From positions 1-8,685 of the forward strand of contig JADFON010000050.1 of assembly GCA_022562855.1 (NCBI GenBank): 8,685 nucleotides of DNA. Direction: 5' to 3'. Below are positions 6,573 through 8,685 of the stretch, piece by piece. The notes under the pieces were generated by a model. The model worked only from the letters and a program-made list of their open reading frames with translations. It did not search any database and was not told where the DNA came from. This DNA comes from Candidatus Zhuqueibacterota bacterium. GTDB lineage: Bacteria > SM23-31. Numbering within the stretch: the stretch's first letter is position 1; each line of letters starts with the position of its first letter. A program made the translations under genes and the position numbers.

Positions 6573-8157
6573 TTAGCAATGACCTGAATACAGGATGTTC
6601 AATAATGTATTCGCCCGGTTCCAACCGTGTCATCATATTCTTGTAAACAGGAGGTATGAATCTATAATCGGGTTTTGTTGCTTCAATTGCATTGGTTCTT
6701 CCATAGGCGTGTGTTGCACAGTTACCCTTCACTCTGTCATGTATTGCGCTTTTGAATTGCTCCACCGAGAACAATATAATACCCATAGAACGCCCCCGTT
6801 CCGTAATGTCAATTATCTGCCTTAGAATTGGTGAATTCTTTGGTACATCACTTGACGCATACTTGTTTAGTTCATCAATAAAAATGATAACCTTGGAAGG
6901 TATTTCGGTTTCGTCCCTGTCCTCTTGTCCTAATTTCAAATCATAAATAGCCCCGATAACGTCCCCGAATACAAATGCCTGCGTGTCTTGGTCGAGCTTA
7001 GCAATATCAATAACATAAGCATCATTCTTCTGAATGTTCTTTATCGCATCTCGCATCCTTGTTTCATTCTTTTCCTTTACTACGCGCTTAGAAAATATGG
7101 GATGTGTGAGGGCTTTATTGATTATTCTTTTAAATTTCCTCCAGCTATTAACCATTATTTCTTTATCTCCTGATTTTCCTGGTTTACAATGTTCACCAAC
7201 CGCATTTTTAAATTGCGCCCAATTACCTATCTCACTAAACCCTCCTTGTTCTGTAATAATATAGTTGATTATCGAATCCATTGTGCCAGATGAATCGTCT
7301 ATATTGGCAAACATTAACTCCAAATTATCCTTGTCCTCCTCGAAAATGTATTTGTATTTGAATGCTATGTTTTGATCAATTTGGGCTTCAATGTCTTTTT
7401 CTCTTCCATGACTAAAAGTGAACGTTTTGCCTGAATCTGCATACGGATAGAAATATTTTGCATTCTTGAAAGGCTCGGTATCCAATTTCATCATTTCATA
7501 TATCTTTTTCTCCTCTCTTGCTATATCCTTGTTTGGTTCGTCAATTGCCAGCAAGTCCCTTCCTTTTACATTGAAAATCACAAACGCAACCGTTTCGTCA
7601 CGTTCTATATCAATATTATTAAGGTATTTGTGTTGTATCGCCTTCAAGAGAAACATCGAGTATGACGTTTTAGCTGCCAACCCCGAAATACCGGAAATAT
7701 TCAAATGCGCTCCCTCTGGCCCAATAAGGAATTTAGGGTTAAAGCGCACAGGCAAGGTTACTTTATCATCCCCTTTATACATTTCAATGTATCCGCACGG
7801 GAGAGTGTTTTTCTTATCATCAAGCCCCAATGCCTGCGCAACTTCTTTTGCATTTGCCAAACTTACTTTGCTTCCGTCAAGCACAGGGGTATAAATGCCT
7901 TCACTATTGCCAACCACCTTCGCCTTTACATAATTCATTCCTATTCTATGAGTGTTCAAAACAGTTTCTACATCCCCGAAATCACTTGAAATGAAATTAC
8001 TTAGATAGCTTGCAGAATCGGTGATATGAGAAATTTCCTCAATCACTCCGAATGTTATAGAGCCATCTATGTGGTCAGCTTTTACCACATCAAAAGGACT
8101 TAGCACCATTTGCTTGTCCGTCCAAAAATAGAAATCATCTAACCGTTGAACGACCAT
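6526..8157 (-). CDS. HerA/FtsK-superfamily ATPase (DUF87-like) with atypical P-loop
   Basis: A 543-aa protein. Residues about 18-100 look like the small beta-barrel (HAS-like) domain common at the N-terminus of HerA proteins. The nucleotide site begins HLNISGISGLAAKTSYS (151-167): it aligns with the HerA P-loop (HLxxxGxTGxGKS) but has one extra residue and alanine where the glycine before lysine is expected. Walker B is clear: VIIFIDELN (423-431, D428 and E429). It is followed by ERGRSMGIILFSVEQ (453-467), the region where HerA and FtsK proteins place sensor and subunit-contact residues. HerA-type proteins form hexameric DNA pumps, acting with NurA in archaeal end resection and with various nucleases in bacterial defence loci. 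Here no nuclease lies adjacent; the partner is the overlapping GHKL gene. The start is ATG, with no clear Shine-Dalgarno site, and an in-frame TAA lies just upstream. Confidence 0.87.
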   Translation of the reverse strand: MVVQRLDDFYFWTDKQMVLSPFDVVKADHIDGSITFGVIEEISHITDSASYLSNFISSDFGDVETVLNTHRIGMNYVKAKVVGNSEGIYTPVLDGSKVSLANAKEVAQALGLDDKKNTLPCGYIEMYKGDDKVTLPVRFNPKFLIGPEGAHLNISGISGLAAKTSYSMFLLKAIQHKYLNNIDIERDETVAFVIFNVKGRDLLAIDEPNKDIAREEKKIYEMMKLDTEPFKNAKYFYPYADSGKTFTFSHGREKDIEAQIDQNIAFKYKYIFEEDKDNLELMFANIDDSSGTMDSIINYIITEQGGFSEIGNWAQFKNAVGEHCKPGKSGDKEIMVNSWRKFKRIINKALTHPIFSKRVVKEKNETRMRDAIKNIQKNDAYVIDIAKLDQDTQAFVFGDVIGAIYDLKLGQEDRDETEIPSKVIIFIDELNKYASSDVPKNSPILRQIIDITERGRSMGIILFSVEQFKSAIHDRVKGNCATHAYGRTNAIEATKPDYRFIPPVYKNMMTRLEPGEYIIEHPVFRSLLNVKFPRPLYKQFQNG

Positions 8158-8220
8158 CCACTTTTATATTATCGGAAACACCATGCTTCCCACTGCCTTT
8201 ACGCGTGGCCCACGGGTCAA
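8158..8220. other. Composition breakpoint between cassette and GC-rich DNA
   Basis: Base composition changes within about 60 nt, from about 40% GC (herA) to about 60-70% GC. The stretch next to herA (8160-8180) is AT-rich and the rest GC-rich. I find no tRNA end, integrase site, terminal inverted repeat or terminator in it, and the 9-bp repeat of the other border is not present here. A weak TAATAT sits about 13 nt before the herA ATG, too close to serve as a normal leadered promoter. Confidence 0.6.
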
Positions 8221-8685
8221 CCGGGGGCCGCGGCGCGCTTGAAGAGGGCGCCGACGAACGCTGTAATGGCTTGGCGGGATATTAGCATTATCACAAGGGC
8301 ATATGCGATTTCGAGGCCCGTAAAGGCGTACGGCGACCCGAACGTCTCGTTGCCATGGACCCAAAATGCCAGCCCGCCGAACGTCGGGTGCCAGAGAAGC
8401 AAGGCCATCGCCGACCGGGTGCGCAACAGCTCTTTCAGGTAAAAGACGATCTCAGGACCGGCAAGCCCCAGAATGCCGTAGGCGCACACGCCCAACACCA
8501 CCCACAGGGCAAGCATCCGTTCCAGGGACAGGTGCAGCAGGAGGAATGACAGCGCGCCGGCGCCATGAACAGCCACCGCGAGGCACACGAACTTCTCGTA
8601 GCCAAGGGCATTTTCAAGATGCCACAATGGCACGAACAATAATTGGACCGCATACCAGATCAGCAGGATTTGCGTGGCCGTGACC
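8217..8685 (-). CDS. Polytopic inner-membrane protein, C-terminal part (flippase-like?)
   Basis: An open frame that enters from the right edge and ends at a TGA at 8217, giving the last 155 residues. Hydrophobic stretches near residues 5-23, 32-52, 57-80, 92-110 and 118-137 predict about five membrane helices, with a short basic tail (FKRAAAPG). The pattern, including PLWHLENALGYEK between the first helices, is reminiscent of the C-terminal half of polysaccharide flippases of the MOP superfamily, but no diagnostic motif confirms this. GC content is about 60%, with GC-rich codon choice unlike every other gene here. It is therefore either recently transferred DNA or sequence from a different organism joined to this window. 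Its true start lies outside the window. Confidence 0.6.
   Translation of the reverse strand, partial: VTATQILLIWYAVQLLFVPLWHLENALGYEKFVCLAVAVHGAGALSFLLLHLSLERMLALWVVLGVCAYGILGLAGPEIVFYLKELLRTRSAMALLLWHPTFGGLAFWVHGNETFGSPYAFTGLEIAYALVIMLISRQAITAFVGALFKRAAAPG

Noticed and set aside
7466-7894. Plus-strand open frame of 142 codons
   Set aside because: Lies wholly antisense to herA, whose protein carries recognisable ATPase motifs; this frame has none.
8164-8364. Minus-strand 66-codon frame next to herA
   Set aside because: Arginine- and proline-rich out-of-frame reading of the membrane protein gene that spans the composition break; no recognisable domain.
8366-8683. Plus-strand frame in the GC-rich end
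   Set aside because: Long frames are common by chance in GC-rich DNA; the opposite strand encodes a coherent set of membrane helices and is preferred.

Overview
Every gene in this window reads on the minus strand, so transcription runs from high to low coordinates. The low-coordinate part (1 to about 4380) looks like an ordinary chromosome of a bacterium from the FCB superphylum. It holds the 5' end of a 16S rRNA gene and a secreted protein ending in a T9SS-type sorting domain with the NFPNPFNPET signature, which is common in Marinimicrobia, Ignavibacteria, Calditrichota and related lineages. The phylum cannot be fixed from about 130 nt of 16S and one domain.

Layout, low to high coordinates: 5' end of 16S rRNA (1-133) with its leader, a boxA-like antiterminator, a near-consensus sigma-70-type promoter and AT-rich upstream DNA (134-345); an MBL-fold hydrolase (351-1175); a large secreted protein with Asp-box repeats (1269 to about 3089), whose real N-terminus with a signal peptide lies upstream of the first usable start codon; ClpX (3140-4381); a three-gene overlapping cassette made of a truncated AAA_15/OLD-like ATPase (4378-4983), an Hsp90-like GHKL ATPase (4980-6572) and a HerA/FtsK-like ATPase (6526-8157); and the C-terminal end of a GC-rich polytopic membrane protein (8217-8685, open at the window edge).

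The most interesting part is the HerA - GHKL - AAA cassette. The order herA, ghkl, aaa with overlapping ends indicates one translationally coupled operon. HerA-type DNA pumps, Hsp90/MutL/MORC-type GHKL ATPases and OLD-like AAA ATPases all recur in prokaryotic genome-defence loci, so a defence or DNA-surveillance role is a reasonable inference. I do not recognise this trio as a named system. No nuclease or other effector domain is visible, but the third gene is cut off before its Walker B half, so part of the system may be missing.

The cassette has abrupt borders on both sides. At 4378-4381 the truncated AAA gene ends exactly on the TTG start of clpX, beside a 9-bp direct repeat. At about 8160-8220 base composition jumps from roughly 40% to roughly 60% GC. 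Either the cassette is a recently inserted island that ends at clpX, or the window is a chimeric assembly or amplification product. Read mapping across both junctions decides this and should come before any biological interpretation.
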